Source: Panonychus citri (taxonomy: Eukaryota > Arthropoda > Arachnida > Trombidiformes > Tetranychidae). From it: DNA of 64,000 bases. This document shows, one piece after another, positions 1 to 10,127 of the stretch (the first letter of the stretch is position 1; each line of letters begins with the position of its first letter). A program made the translations under genes and the position numbers. The stretch covers positions 1 through 64,000 of the forward strand of contig NW_026515440.1 of NCBI RefSeq assembly GCF_014898815.1. The letters run 5' to 3'. The notes beneath the pieces are model-generated. The model was not told the origin of the DNA and ran no database searches. It saw nothing but the letters and a program-made list of their open reading frames with translations.

Positions 1-1140
1 ATTTCATCACCAAATGAGACTCTACTCTTTAAATTCATCTTCGACCGGTGAACCGTTTGTCCAACTTCGTGAGCTTCTCAGATGAGATCCGGATCTTATT
101 CAGACACTGGGAATGGAAAATCCAGAAACTGAAATGATTAAATGATGATAAGTAATCAGGAAAATGGTGAAATTGAAAATGAATTTGATTAAAATAGGGT
201 TGATCAAATGAAGGATGATAATTATAATGATGAGTATAATAATGATCGTATGGATAATAGAGAAGATGAGAAAGAGATGGAAAGTAAAAAGATGATGACA
301 AAGGAAGATGATAAACAAGAAAAATTGATTTTTGAAGAGGAAGATGCTGATGTTGATGAAGAGGAGGTAGAAGAATGTGAAAAGTTTATTACGATTGAAG
401 GAAATGATAATAATAGTCAAGGTCAAGAGATGGACAACACTAGCTCTTTATAATCCGAAGAGTTTGAAATTGATCAGGTCAAAGGTCAAATGACATCAAC
501 CTTATCATCAAAAGAGGGATATGACTGAGGAAAATAAAGTGATAACCACAAATTAGGATGAAGATGAAGATGAAGAAGAGGAAATTGAAAAAAATTGAGG
601 GAAGGGTGATGATTAGAGATGAACAGAGAATTGAAAGTGGAGGTGAGCCGGAAGATGAGGTAATCTATGATGGTAAATAGTGGACGTCGATTTGATGATC
701 AATCTCACTTGTGTCATCATCATTCTTATCTTCCGCGTCAACTTCTGGTACTCACCAGAATAATCTGACCAACGGATCATCAACTGCATCATCTAAATCA
801 TTATCAACAACACCAACATCATTCCCATGAAATACATGTACTTAATACTTATTATGATAGTAAGGATCTTCAACTCTGATTCCCATTCCAATATATCAAC
901 AATACTACTGAAAAGAGGTCGAGGTCGTCCACCACGTCGCCTTGGTGACACCCCAATAAACGGTTCATCATTTTCATCACTCACCAAAAATTCAAACTCT
1001 TTAGAACCATTTCGAGCTAACAAAGTTCGAAATATTTTGCCTTCGGCAACCACAAGTGACCTGGTCCTCCAACATTCAGGAAATAATAAAGTAAACAATC
1101 AATGGTGGGACAAATAATCATCATCCAATCCTGTATTAAC
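1..1140 (+). pseudogene. Broken fragment of a Ser-rich AT-hook zinc-finger gene (copy 1)
   Basis: This stretch matches 16087-17150 at DNA level with scattered indels, so both are copies of one source gene. The best coding remnant is near 870-1110, where a basic AT-hook-like core KRGRGRPPRR is followed by a Ser/Asn-rich segment. Acidic and Ser-rich pieces lie at 208-450 and 700-800 in different frames, separated by stops. No intact reading frame spans the region, and the C2H2 finger visible in the second copy is not seen here. The family assignment rests on the other copy. A nuclear DNA-binding source protein is inferred. Confidence 0.55.
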
Positions 1141-1516
1141 TTTAAAACGGAAAATCTGTTTAAACAACGGATTAATAGGGTTGGTGAGAGAAAATGAAAT
1201 AGAAAATGTGCCGATCGGCAAAGACTAAGATTAGCGTTGTAAAGCGGTGTAGTGGACTCGGCATACCCTGAGGATCAACTTTTTAGTACGGTTCTATATA
1301 GAAAAAATGTTTTTCATCCAAAAAACGAAAATTTTTTGACTTGGATTGCGCCTTTTTGAGATAATGGATCCTGACTCTACTAATGTATCACCTATTTATC
1401 GCACTTGTAAACCATCGATAAGTCAATCTCGATTGTAAACTTTTTCGGGCTCCAGATCCAAATCCAGGCAAAGATCTTAAACTAATCTGAATAAACGAGG
1501 GTATGATGAGATTGTA

Positions 1517-2357
1517 TTAGGTATCCAAGTAAATAATGATACGATTTTTAATTGTGATCTAATTACAATTAACTCAAGACAATTAGCAACCCGATGTTAA
1601 TGACTCTTTTTCCTAGTAAACGGGAAATGACTAATAAGCAATTAGCCAACACGAATAATAAGAAAAATTATGTAACTAATTATCAGTCTAATTCCAAATG
1701 TCGGACAATAAGTTTATAATTCGTGCGTGTATGCTTACTGAGTTCACATTGGCCTCAAAGCAAGGTCAATGTCTTGCAATGCTCTCTTCTTTCGCGCCAA
1801 AATAATGACCCTTTCCTTGACCGTTTGATGAACAGCGATGAAAAGTGGATAATGTATGATAATCATACAATGTCATACGCTTGGTTAGACCCTGGTCAAC
1901 CATCGATGTCAACCCCTAAACCACACGCACATCAACCGAAGATAATGTTGTGTATATGGTGGTGTCCAAGGGGCGTGGTCCACTTCGAGCTATTGAACCA
2001 AGGTCAAAATGTTAACTCTTAGTTATACACTCAACAATTGGTCAGAGATAACGAAAAGTTAGTAGAAAAGTGGCCTGCACTGGTCAATAGATCAAAGGTC
2101 ATCTACCTCCATGATAACGCGCGACCTCTAACATCGAAACAGGTCAAAGATCAACTAAAGGAGCTCAATTGGGAAGTATTACCTCACCCACCTTATTCAC
2201 CTGACCTCACCCCCTCGGACTACCACCTTTTTCTTTCGTGGAGCGTTCGGAAAAGGTCATAGAATCTGATGAAAATTATTTCGATTGATTTGATTTGATT
2301 GTGATCACAATTAACATACCAATTAAAAATCGTATCATTATTTACTTGGATACCTAA
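1517..2357 (+). mobile_element. Mariner relic with terminal inverted repeats
   Basis: The ends are inverted repeats of roughly 35-40 bp beginning TTAGGTATCCAAGT, at about 1517-1555 and inverted at about 2319-2357. Both ends are flanked by TA (1515-1516 and 2358-2359), as expected for mariner. At 841 bp it is shorter than a typical 1.3-kb mariner, because the 5' half of the transposase is missing. It is a dead, internally deleted copy. Confidence 0.85.
1723..2259 (+). pseudogene. Mariner transposase, truncated
   Basis: The translation contains the catalytic-core signatures of mariner (DD34D) transposases: a DEKW block near 1840, a WLDPGQP block, HDNARP near 2125, and the closing PPYSPDLTPSDY block near 2190-2225. 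A stop at 2020-2022 splits the frame, the N-terminal helix-turn-helix region is absent, and the C-terminus runs out of frame after SDYHLF. This is a fossil of the enzyme that once moved the surrounding element. No function is expected. Confidence 0.85.
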
Positions 2358-2359
2358 TA

Positions 2360-4787
2360 GTATTGGGCATGAGAGCATAAACGATTGAAACCATTCGTTA
2401 GGATATGAATAGGATCCAGTGATTGAAAAATTTTAGGGACACTTCATAAGGTTCCATCTGGTTAAACATGATCGTTTGCACATAGAAAATCAAAAAGCTC
2501 GTCGGTTGTAAAGGTTGTTTTCAGAATTTCATCACCATCCTTTCGAAAAAAGTCTTTCCGTGCACAATTGATTGTAGACTTTCAGAAATTTCTAACCTAC
2601 ACAATGGCTGTCTGTTGTGGTGAGAGCCCTTCTCCTTATCATTAATCAATAAAATCTCAGTAATTGGGTGTGCTCGTATTTTCACTGTTTTCATATACAT
2701 GTATAACTATTGAACCGGGAGTCAGATACACTCAAAATTAAGTCCATATTATTTTCAAGGTCAACGAGGTTGAAAAACGTGGAACCTTGTTCTTGAAGAG
2801 GTTGTTGTTGTTTACAACAACTAAAAAGTTTTTCTCGAATAACTTGTTAGCAGTGTAAAAAACCGGTTACAATACCAGTTTTTCTTTGTTCAACCAGGTA
2901 CCACCTCTCACGTGGTACCTGGTTAATTCTATTGGATAATTTTGATGAAGATGGAGAAGATGATTATATAGATTATTTCAACTTTAAAAAACCCTTACTG
3001 AATTTATGGCGATTGTTTTCTTTAAGAAAACGAGTTAATTTTTTAATGGTTTTAAAAAATTACTGTACTATTTAAATTGATGAGACATACTATATCAAAA
3101 GTTACACGTAATTACAACCCAACCTATTCAACCCTACGTGTATTTCATATAAAACATTTGAACCTTACAACCTGAACAGAAGTCAATTACTGGAGAAAAC
3201 TTTTGACCACTGAAAAGATAATTATTTCAATTATAATCATTTTTCATCTTAACCATTTATATAAACACAACGAATCAAACTTGAAGTACTACGTTTGCAA
3301 CAAAATATAAGATAATTCAGTTTAGTCCATTCAATTAATATCTTAACTTCTACAACCATGATAAATTTCATTTAACATTTTTGCACTTTTGACCTGAATG
3401 ATTCATTCTTCACTCAGTAGCTTCATCTAAGGTAGAAATTTTCCTGGTTAATTTATTCATCTTTGATAATTCATCTTTGAAGTTTTGGTGTCAATATCAG
3501 TTCAAATAACGGAGAGCCATTAATTTGAATGAAATAAGCAGCGGTTCTGCAAATTGACATAATAACGCCAATGACTTTGAATTATTAATTTAAACTTGTG
3601 AAATATACGAAAGAAAATAACGTGAAAGATACGATCTATTAAGATCGTATCTAAAAACTAGCTATTGTTAATTTTAATTGATCAACAAAAAAAAATGATT
3701 ATTAAACAATTGTTAATTGTTTTAGTTGAGTAATCAAATTATTGATTACTCAAGTATTGTTACAACTTGGACCATGGAATAACTTTTTATTCTTCGTTTC
3801 AAAAAAACCTTCAAATGACCTCTAGATAGGTTTATCGTGAAATGACCTCAATGACCTTGAAACTTTATATAAGAAGTCCCGATATGTATCTGTACGAGGT
3901 TTGATCTTTTTAAACTCAACAGTTCTTGAGTTATAACTAAAAATCTACGTAAAATGAAGTTGAATAGCCCTGTAAAACCTTATTAAGTCAACTCTTTTCT
4001 GACTCATTGTAATAAAACCAAATTTATTGACCGAAATAGACATCACTTTGAACAATTGAACAATGAAAAAATGCACTTTTTAACTACCTTCAAAATTGAA
4101 CAACAAAGTGTAAACTATTCAATCAAATTACCTTCAACTAACAAACAATAGAAGAATACACAATTTAATTAACTTCAACAATTAAACAATACAAAATAAA
4201 TTGAATTAGATAGTGATTACCTTCAAAAGTTGAACAATTGAATTGAATTGAATTGAATTAAAACCAACCAACCATAATTAAGGTAAAATCATTGAACTAT
4301 TTTGAATTTAATTGCACTTCATAACAATTGAAACCAACCAACCATAATTAAGGTAAAATCATTAAGTCATTCAGTTGTCCTCGATTAAAATATTATATAT
4401 TAATTTCCTAACAATTGTAAATCAACGAGGACGTTGATCCTTTTTATGTACCCCCGGAGAACTGTAACAAAACCGGTTACAATACCAGTTTTTCTTTGTT
4501 CAACCAGGTATCAGCTCTCACGTGGTACCTGGCTAATTCTATTGAATAACTTTGATGAAGATGAAGAAGATGAAGGAGAAGAATATCTACCTCGCCACGC
4601 ATATAATGGCCGACAATCAGCCATTTTCTTTATGGCGATCAGGGTATAGATACCCAAGGTATTAATGAATAAAAGTTTTTCTTTAAAGTGTTTTGTAGCA
4701 GCAGTAATTAACTGCTGGCTTTAGCTCTCTTCCGTGTGCTAAAGTTCAGCACAACAACGAAACGAAGTAAGTGATTATTTTGATAAC
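2360..4787. other. Non-coding, repeat-bearing interval
   Basis: I see no convincing gene. A 110-bp sequence at 2857-2965 recurs in direct orientation at 4470-4580; each copy contains a palindrome around CACGTGGTACC and then a GATGAAGA-rich stretch, suggesting the ends of a decayed element. A block starting AAACCAACCAACCATAATTA is tandemly repeated near 4261 and 4330. A short frame at 4434-4649 overlaps the repeat and is probably not a gene. Confidence 0.5.
2857..2965 (+). repeat. Direct repeat, copy 1 (second copy at 4470-4580)
   Basis: About 110 bp with high identity to 4470-4580 in the same orientation, including an internal palindrome near CAGGTACCA and CACGTGGTACCTG. The two copies are 1.6 kb apart and may be the terminal repeats of a degraded element. 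No coding region is recognisable between them. Confidence 0.6.
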
Positions 4788-4850
4788 AGTAGTATAAAAA
4801 CCTCCGCTTCTGAGCCAGAAGTGGAAACGGAAATAAGGGTGGGGATCAGA
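4788..4850 (+). repeat. Left terminal inverted repeat of the short Polinton
   Basis: Inverted against about 7990-8053. The shared block runs from AGTAGT through CCTCCGCTTCTGAG and then diverges. The right arm contains a self-complementary hairpin built on CTTCTGAG...CTCAGAAG, which the left arm has partly lost. Confidence 0.75.
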
Positions 4851-4983
4851 GAACGTTCTAGAACATTCTAGAAAGTTCAATGAACTGTCTGGGATGACGT
4901 CAATAGTGTCCTTGAAACCATCGTTCGATGCTAGGACTAATGAACAGAGTAGAATGAAATAAAAAATGATGCAATAAAAATAG

Positions 4984-4991
4984 GTATAAAA
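4984..4991 (+). promoter_or_regulatory. TATA box before the first ORF of the short Polinton
   Basis: TATAAAAA lies about 37-44 bp upstream of the ATG at 5028. The spacing implies a very short 5' leader. This is seen in sequence; promoter activity is inferred. Confidence 0.45.
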
Positions 4992-5027
4992 AGCACTAGT
5001 CTTTGTTAGTTAATAATTAGTATCAAA

Positions 5028-5372
5028 ATGTGGACAGATCAAGTTGTGTTTAATTATGGTGCAAGTGGTCTAAAAGCCAATCTAATAATTAATATTGTTA
5101 AAAATGAAAATTTGACAGTAAAGATAACTGAATGGGCACATAGTGCACCAGCTGGGTATGATGGAATCGATGGACCAAATTGGGCTGTTGAAGTCTCTTT
5201 CGTCACATTCAAACGTTTAAAAGCTCTTGTTGACCAAATAGATTATGACAATCTCCCGGATAAATTGATATTTGGCCATGTTAAAGTGGATTTGGAGTTG
5301 ATGAAGCTACTGAAGAGCAAAGAATTCTCAGAGAAATATGAATCTTTCTTGGTCAAAAATGATCTAATATAA
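5028..5372 (+). CDS. Small unknown protein, possibly PC4-like
   Basis: An intact 114-residue frame behind a TATA box. I do not recognise it securely. Its middle has a beta-strand run (LTVKITEW, then WAVEVSFVTF) followed by a helix-like KRLKALVDQIDYDN. That strand-then-helix order resembles the single-stranded-DNA-binding PC4/SUB1 fold and the neighbouring PC4-like ORF at 6002, but the match is weak. It is the best-preserved gene of the short Polinton, with no stop or frameshift. An alternative is an orphan accessory protein of the element. Confidence 0.55.
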   Translation: MWTDQVVFNYGASGLKANLIINIVKNENLTVKITEWAHSAPAGYDGIDGPNWAVEVSFVTFKRLKALVDQIDYDNLPDKLIFGHVKVDLELMKLLKSKEFSEKYESFLVKNDLI

Positions 5373-5520
5373 GAATAAAGTTATTCAAAAATGTATAAAT
5401 ACTTGTAACAATTTATTTAATCGGTCAATCATGAGTGATCTAGTCTACGCGTTGCTGCTTTTCCTTCGCTAACCATTCTCATAATCTTTAGGTATTATTT
5501 CATCATCTCTTTTGTTCAAA

Positions 5521-5987
5521 ATGAAAATAGCTAATCTCGTGTCATTATGGGACTATGGTCAAAAAATTCCTCTCAACAATCGAATGAAAAAATTCAATGC
5601 AGATGTAATAAAAAATGGTCTACAGACTCTTCTAACATTTGAATCAGGAAAAATTATTGCCACAGGATGTAAAACAATAAAACAAGCTCGTTTTCATGTT
5701 CAATCTGTTTATCCAGGAGCCAAATTTATTCGTATTGTTAACATCACAGCATCTGCTTTTCTAAAAGTAAACCCAATATTGAAAATCTAACTGGAGTGAG
5801 TTATGAACCTGAAATTTTCCCTGCATATATTTGGTGAAAAGATAAATCATGCGTTTTTTATTACTCAACCGGAAAGTTAATAGTTACTGGGGCTAAGTCT
5901 TACAAAGGGTTGCAGGAGATGTTCAATGAGTTCAAAACTCTAGTAGGTATAAAAATGGAAGTGAAACGAGGTGAAAATTCATTATAA
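5521..5987 (+). pseudogene. TATA-binding protein-like gene, frameshifted
   Basis: The first half (5521 to about 5780) contains the first TBP core repeat, with the strand motif ESGKIIATGCKT and then the AKFIRIVNITASA segment. The second half lies in the next frame from about 5770 and contains SYEPEIFPAYIW followed by the second-repeat motif STGKLIVTGAKS and an EMFNEF helix. This order, including the YEPELFP-type block between repeats, is diagnostic of TBP. A frameshift near 5780 and an in-frame TGA at 5835-5837 break it. The sequence is highly divergent from conserved animal TBP, more like the divergent TBPs of large DNA viruses. It presumably once helped transcribe the element's own genes. 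Confidence 0.75.
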
Positions 5988-6001
5988 AGCCAGTGTTCAA
6001 C

Positions 6002-6367
6002 ATGTCAACATTAAACTGGTTATCGTTAAATCCTTTTAAAATCAACAAGTACAATTTAACTATTTCATGGGGTGAACTCAGAAATGGTGAGATTAGATGT
6101 GCAAGAGTAGATCTACGTGAGTTCATCGAAGACAAACCTACATTGGCTGGTGTTAATCTAACTAGACGTTAACTCAGTGGACTTGGTGATTTGTGTAATT
6201 CGAAGATAGACGAAATTGGAGCCACGGAAACAATAGAAGAACTAACAATCGAAAACAATGACAATGGAATTACTCTATCTAAAAGAAACCGGAGACTCTG
6301 TATAGATAAAGTTGTTGTTCCAGCAGTGCATGCTCTAATAAGTAAATCCCCGGTGTTGTTTACTTAA
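6002..6367 (+). pseudogene. PC4/SUB1-like transcription cofactor, one stop
   Basis: The frame runs 121 codons from ATG with a TAA at 6170-6172. The block ARVDLREFIEDK, then AGVNLTRR, the stop, and LSGLGDLCNSKIDEI follows the PC4 core order: a strand with (V/I)DIREY, a GISL-type strand, then an amphipathic helix. The C-terminal third is polar and of unknown role. Its final TAA overlaps the next ATG as TAATG, suggesting compact viral-style packing. With the adjacent TBP-like gene it would form a small transcription module. The PC4 call is from pattern only. Confidence 0.5.
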
Positions 6368-6768
6368 TGGAAATGTTATCACCTGTCACCTACTCGTCAA
6401 GGACCCTTAAAGGTTCATTATTTCTTGCAGACGTTTTTATCTTAGGAACATTGATAAAGGAAACCGGTCGTATAGATCAACCTTGGAAAGAAGAAGAAAT
6501 GATTATCAACGGAAAACTAACGAAAGAAAGCTCTAACCAACTCATAACTAATTCTGATCAAATATGGCAAGACTATGCAAGTAATTACATCAACACGATG
6601 TGGCCACGTGAACATATCCCCAAGGTTATCTTTATGAAAAAACTCAACGGTGGCTTCTTGAATTGGTTTATGGGATTGGTTGATGCTCATACTGAGAAAC
6701 CCGCCCTCTTGCGGTCTTTACTGTATATGAACCATATGTTTAGTATAAATAAAGAGAGTCAATGTTAG
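6367..6768 (+). CDS. Unknown 133-residue ORF of the short Polinton
   Basis: Uninterrupted frame whose ATG overlaps the upstream stop. I recognise no family. It starts with a hydrophobic stretch around LFLADVFILGTLI, has a polar middle, and ends with an aromatic helix around GGFLNWFMGLVDAH. There is no clear signal peptide or zinc motif. Strand and packing match the other plus-strand genes of the element. Confidence 0.45.
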   Translation: MEMLSPVTYSSRTLKGSLFLADVFILGTLIKETGRIDQPWKEEEMIINGKLTKESSNQLITNSDQIWQDYASNYINTMWPREHIPKVIFMKKLNGGFLNWFMGLVDAHTEKPALLRSLLYMNHMFSINKESQC

Positions 6769-6792
6769 TTGACATCAGTTCATTTAATCATC

Positions 6793-6921
6793 ATGGAATA
6801 TATTTGTTGTTACTTTGATGCTCAAGGTTTCTATTACAATGATAAGTTCTATCCTCGTGAGTTTGCTATCCATAACAAGACGGGTACTAGTGTTTTCAGC
6901 GTTGATCATGGTATCAAGTAG
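6793..6921 (+). CDS. Truncated ORF with a DAQGF...PREF motif
   Basis: A 42-residue frame with the pattern YFDAQGFYYNDKFYPREFA. Similar starts (aromatic, D, x, QGF, then a PKE-like block) open a family of uncharacterised ORFs that recur in arthropod genomes next to virus-like sequence. This is recollection of a pattern, not a search result. The rest of the usual protein is missing after the TAG at 6919-6921. Confidence 0.35.
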   Translation: MEYICCYFDAQGFYYNDKFYPREFAIHNKTGTSVFSVDHGIK

Positions 6922-7026
6922 CAAGTTAAGGTAAAGGTTCTATTGTCATAAAACCTATTTACCAAATCTGATTGAGATGAAATTCATAACTATCAATACT
7001 ATCACTAGTAGTCATCATTTGACATC

Positions 7027-7672
7027 CTAATCATCTTTCGCTGGTGAGTTGAACATAATCTATTGTTATTAACACAATCATGTTATAGTTGATTCATAAG
7101 GCAAACTCACCATTAGAACTAGTTTCAGTGGTATATGGAGCTGTGATCCGTTGTTCCAAACGTGTCTGTCTTGCCGCTCGCAGTTCATTTAATCGATTTT
7201 CAGTCTCTCTGATCTCTTCACCCTCTTCCACAGTGTGTTGGTGAGCTTCCGGTTGGGTCGTTTGAGGATTCTCATTTTGTTGATCAATTCCTAATACAGA
7301 AAAAATGTTCATAATCAATGTTAATAGTCATGGTAAAGTTTTATTCAAAAAGAAAAAAATTGTCACCACCGTGGTTTGAACATATTCCCTTGCATACACA
7401 AAGCTAACGTCTTACCACTATGCTATCATTCAGATTCAACTGAAAATTTTTTAAAATCGGAGTTTTAATAGTGTCTTATAGTCAAAATTAGGTGCATGGT
7501 GTCAATTTCTATTCATGAGGGTCACCTCATTTCATCAAAATTCATGATTTTAGACTATAACAATGATTTGAATTAACTTATGTTAGGCTAAAAACAATTC
7601 ACCAGATCTACTTTGAGGGTTATTGTTCATATTCGCGTTGCTTGATGAATTTAGATTTTCATCAAAAACCAT
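7027..7672 (-). CDS. Possible three-exon acidic coiled-coil gene
   Basis: Exons 7672-7603, 7290-7111 and 7040-7027 are bounded by GT donors and AG acceptors. The acceptor of exon 2 sits after TTTTTTCTGTATTAG. Phases agree (70 + 180 + 14 nt = 87 codons plus stop). The product is an Asn/Gln-rich N-terminus followed by a charged helix around EEGEEIRETENRLNELRAAR. It has no known domain. It lies opposite the other ORFs in the short Polinton. The splice model is inferred from motifs only. Confidence 0.35.
7346..7437 (-). ncRNA. tRNA-like pol III unit
   Basis: On the minus strand an A-box-like TAGCATAGTGGTAAGAC is followed by a possible five-pair anticodon-type stem CTTTG/CAAGG. A B-box-like TGTTCAAACC and then a run of seven T follow, matching pol III promoter and terminator layout. 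T-arm and acceptor pairing are poor, so this is not a normal tRNA. It could be a tRNA pseudogene, a SINE head, or a small RNA of the element. Confidence 0.4.
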
Positions 7673-7989
7673 ACCTTTAATGATTGAAAAATGATTAAGC
7701 GTTAGTCTTAATATAAAAACATTCTTATTAAAATTCTTACCCAGAATGAATAGATAAGTGATTGGTAATTTGAAAAAAAAACATGATTGATAATATAAAT
7801 TCAGTTTTGAAAAAGATTTTAGCAAAAGAATTCACAATGAAACAACTTTAGGAGTGTAAACAAAAATATCTTTAAAGATTCATCCAAGAATGAATCCAGT
7901 ATCATGTATATTGTAAGAGCGCGAAATTCAATGAGCATATTTTTTCGGGTTTATGATTATTATTGAATTATTTCCCCCTTTCAGTTTCA

Positions 7990-8053
7990 GGATAATTATT
8001 TTACCCCCACTTCCGCTTCTGAGCCACTCAGAAGCGGAGGTTTTATTACTACT
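7990..8053 (-). repeat. Right terminal inverted repeat of the short Polinton
   Basis: Mirror of 4788-4850, ending in ACTACT immediately before the GATAAC duplication at 8054-8059. It includes a hairpin in which CCGCTTCTGAG pairs with CTCAGAAGCGG. Confidence 0.75.
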
Positions 8054-8639
8054 GATAACTTTTTCATCCTTTGTTCTCATCGTGACCTGTGAATCTGTAT
8101 TGTAACTGTTCATCTCTGTCAATCCTTTGAAATTGGATTTTAGTATTTAAATAGCAATATTGATTTGATTTAACTGATCATCTCGTTTTATCTTTTTGAT
8201 TTTGATTCTAATCATCAATCTGATTAGTCATTGGGGCATCATTGATTTGATTTAACTTTGATTTTTTTTATTTGATTAAAAATGGAATATTCTCACCAAT
8301 TAAGTACGTCCCAAACTACCATAACTCGAGTATAGGGTCTGAAACTTTGTGAAATGCCCTGTATAAGAAACAGTTGGTACAATGAAACAATTTATTTACT
8401 TCAACGAAGTTAACAGAAACTTTATCAATACAACGTTACTATATGCTCTCACAACCCAAGTAAAAAGTAATGATACGATCAGCAGCAAAAGCTTATGAAA
8501 TATTTGTTCTGACTTTCATTGAACATTTTTTATTGAAAATTACACAAAATTCTTCATCAATTGGTGTTGTTAAAACGAAAGTTTAACTAAATTTCACCCT
8601 CTCATCGTTGACGACGTCTTGGACTTTAAATTTTTTCGC

Positions 8640-9230
8640 TCGTCCTTACCATCAACGTTCGTTTCTATTGACGCATCCACAGTTGCTGAGATGAGCAACG
8701 TTTCAGTAGTTTCCAATGTTGAAGACAACTTCGACCAAATAAAATTCTACCCATTAACAAAGTAAAGCAGCTGTTATGTTTGTTTAAACGTTACCAGCCA
8801 CGGAATTGGATGAAGTATCAATGTAAGCACTGTGAATTATTCTTTTAGGATAAGGCTGCTGTAAGCCTCAATCCAATCACAGAATGTGTAGTAGCTGAAA
8901 CAAGGCCTCAAGCTCGTTGTCTATAATCTGGAAACTCAATACAAAGAATTGACGCCTCAAGCATCAGAGCTCATCATAAATTTGGCTGATGAAAAACAAG
9001 AAGAGTAAAACATCAAGCTTGTCACTATACGTACAACGGCTGAAATCAGCTTGCACATTGAGGAGCAGCGCAGTACTGTTTCCGATAATTCAGAATCGGA
9101 TGGAGACTCAGACAATACTGTAGACTCGAATGAAGACACCAACGACGAAGATGTGATAAACAACCCACTTTCTGTTACATCAGAAACTTCTACGCCTTAT
9201 ATACAGTGAAAGATAAAAACAAGGATCGAA
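8640..9230 (+). pseudogene. Unrecognised decayed coding remnant
   Basis: Around 8790-8890 the translation gives a CKHC-type half zinc finger. From about 8890 to 9210 one frame, with a TAA near 9006, reads as a helical then strongly acidic Ser/Asp segment (SESDGDSDN, then DTNDEDV). No family can be named. The stops and lack of a start argue that it is dead. Confidence 0.3.
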
Positions 9231-9336
9231 CGGTACTATCATTGAAGAGGTTGATAATTATAACCAAGAAAACATAAATGACTCGACGTTTAAAAATTAG
9301 AGTTTCTGCCTATGCAACAAAGATATTGATGATGTA

Positions 9337-9884
9337 CAGGGCTATTCAGATATTTTTACCGATTTTTTTTTTCAATTTTCTCAGCAAATAAGCTTCAGAG
9401 AGGCACGAGACTTGAGTGGTATGAATTTGAGCGATACGCAATTGTTATAGTAAAAGATCAAGGTCATTCAGGTCATCGGTAAAATAACACGTTTCAAGGT
9501 CATCTGAAGGTTATTTAACGAAAAGTAGTATACAGAGATACTACTGACAAGGTTTGAGGTTTCTTTGCTATGCTCGTTAAGACAAATTTATTGAATAAAA
9601 GATGCTCAACAGTTATTCAATTAAACTGTAATATCTCATTTTTGAGAGTTAAAAAATGAGGAGAATAAAAATATCACCTTCAATATTTAATATTAAATAA
9701 TCAATATCAAATATTTCAGATTAACTTGAAACGTGTTATTTTACCGATGACCTGAATGACCTTGATCTTTTACTATAACAATTGCGTATCGCTCAAATTC
9801 ATACCACTCAAGTCTCGTGCCTCTCTGAAGCTTAGTTGCTGAGAAAATTGAAAAAAAATCGGTAAAAATAGGTAAATAGCCCTG
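9337..9884. mobile_element. Fold-back element, CAGGGCTATT ends, TA target
   Basis: A 548-bp near-palindrome: the left arm beginning CAGGGCTATTCAGATATTTT is repeated inverted at the right, ending AATAGCCCTG. TA flanks both sides (9335-9336 and 9885-9886). The arms exceed 170 bp with an unpaired AT-rich centre near 9540-9710. No ORF is present. It is a Tc1/mariner-type non-autonomous element. Confidence 0.8.
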
Positions 9885-10127
9885 TACTTTATTAATCATT
9901 AACATTAACCATGCTCTTAATAGTTAATTGGCTTTCAATATATTAGAATAAATTCTGATGATAATTGAATTGATCCAAACTATTTTGTTTAAAATGGGAG
10001 TGAATCGGCTCAAAACCAATAGCGTTCTTGGCTCAAAACGGAAGTGCTAAAGTTAACTAATCTACTACTTTGTTTCAGCTACATAAGCTTAGGTCAATTT
10101 ATCGATGAAGAAAAAATAAAAGACTTT

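Larger units (their letters stand above)
4788..8053. mobile_element. Short Polinton/Maverick-like element with accessory genes
   Basis: The left end begins AGTAGTATAAAAACCTCCGC and the right end, read inverted, begins AGTAGTAATAAAACCTCCGC. Both are flanked by the same 6-bp sequence GATAAC (4782-4787 and 8054-8059). AG...CT termini plus a 6-bp target duplication are the hallmarks of Polintons, and the larger Polinton at 18914-38726 has the same AGTAGT start. At 3266 bp it is far shorter than the usual 15-20 kb and lacks polymerase, integrase, ATPase and capsid genes. It is therefore a non-autonomous derivative. It carries a TBP-like pseudogene, a PC4-like ORF, two unknown ORFs, a possible spliced minus-strand gene and a pol III-like unit. 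Confidence 0.75.

Noticed and set aside
4434..4649. 71-residue frame before the short Polinton
   Set aside because: Overlaps a dispersed repeat also at 2857; no conservation of frame between the copies.
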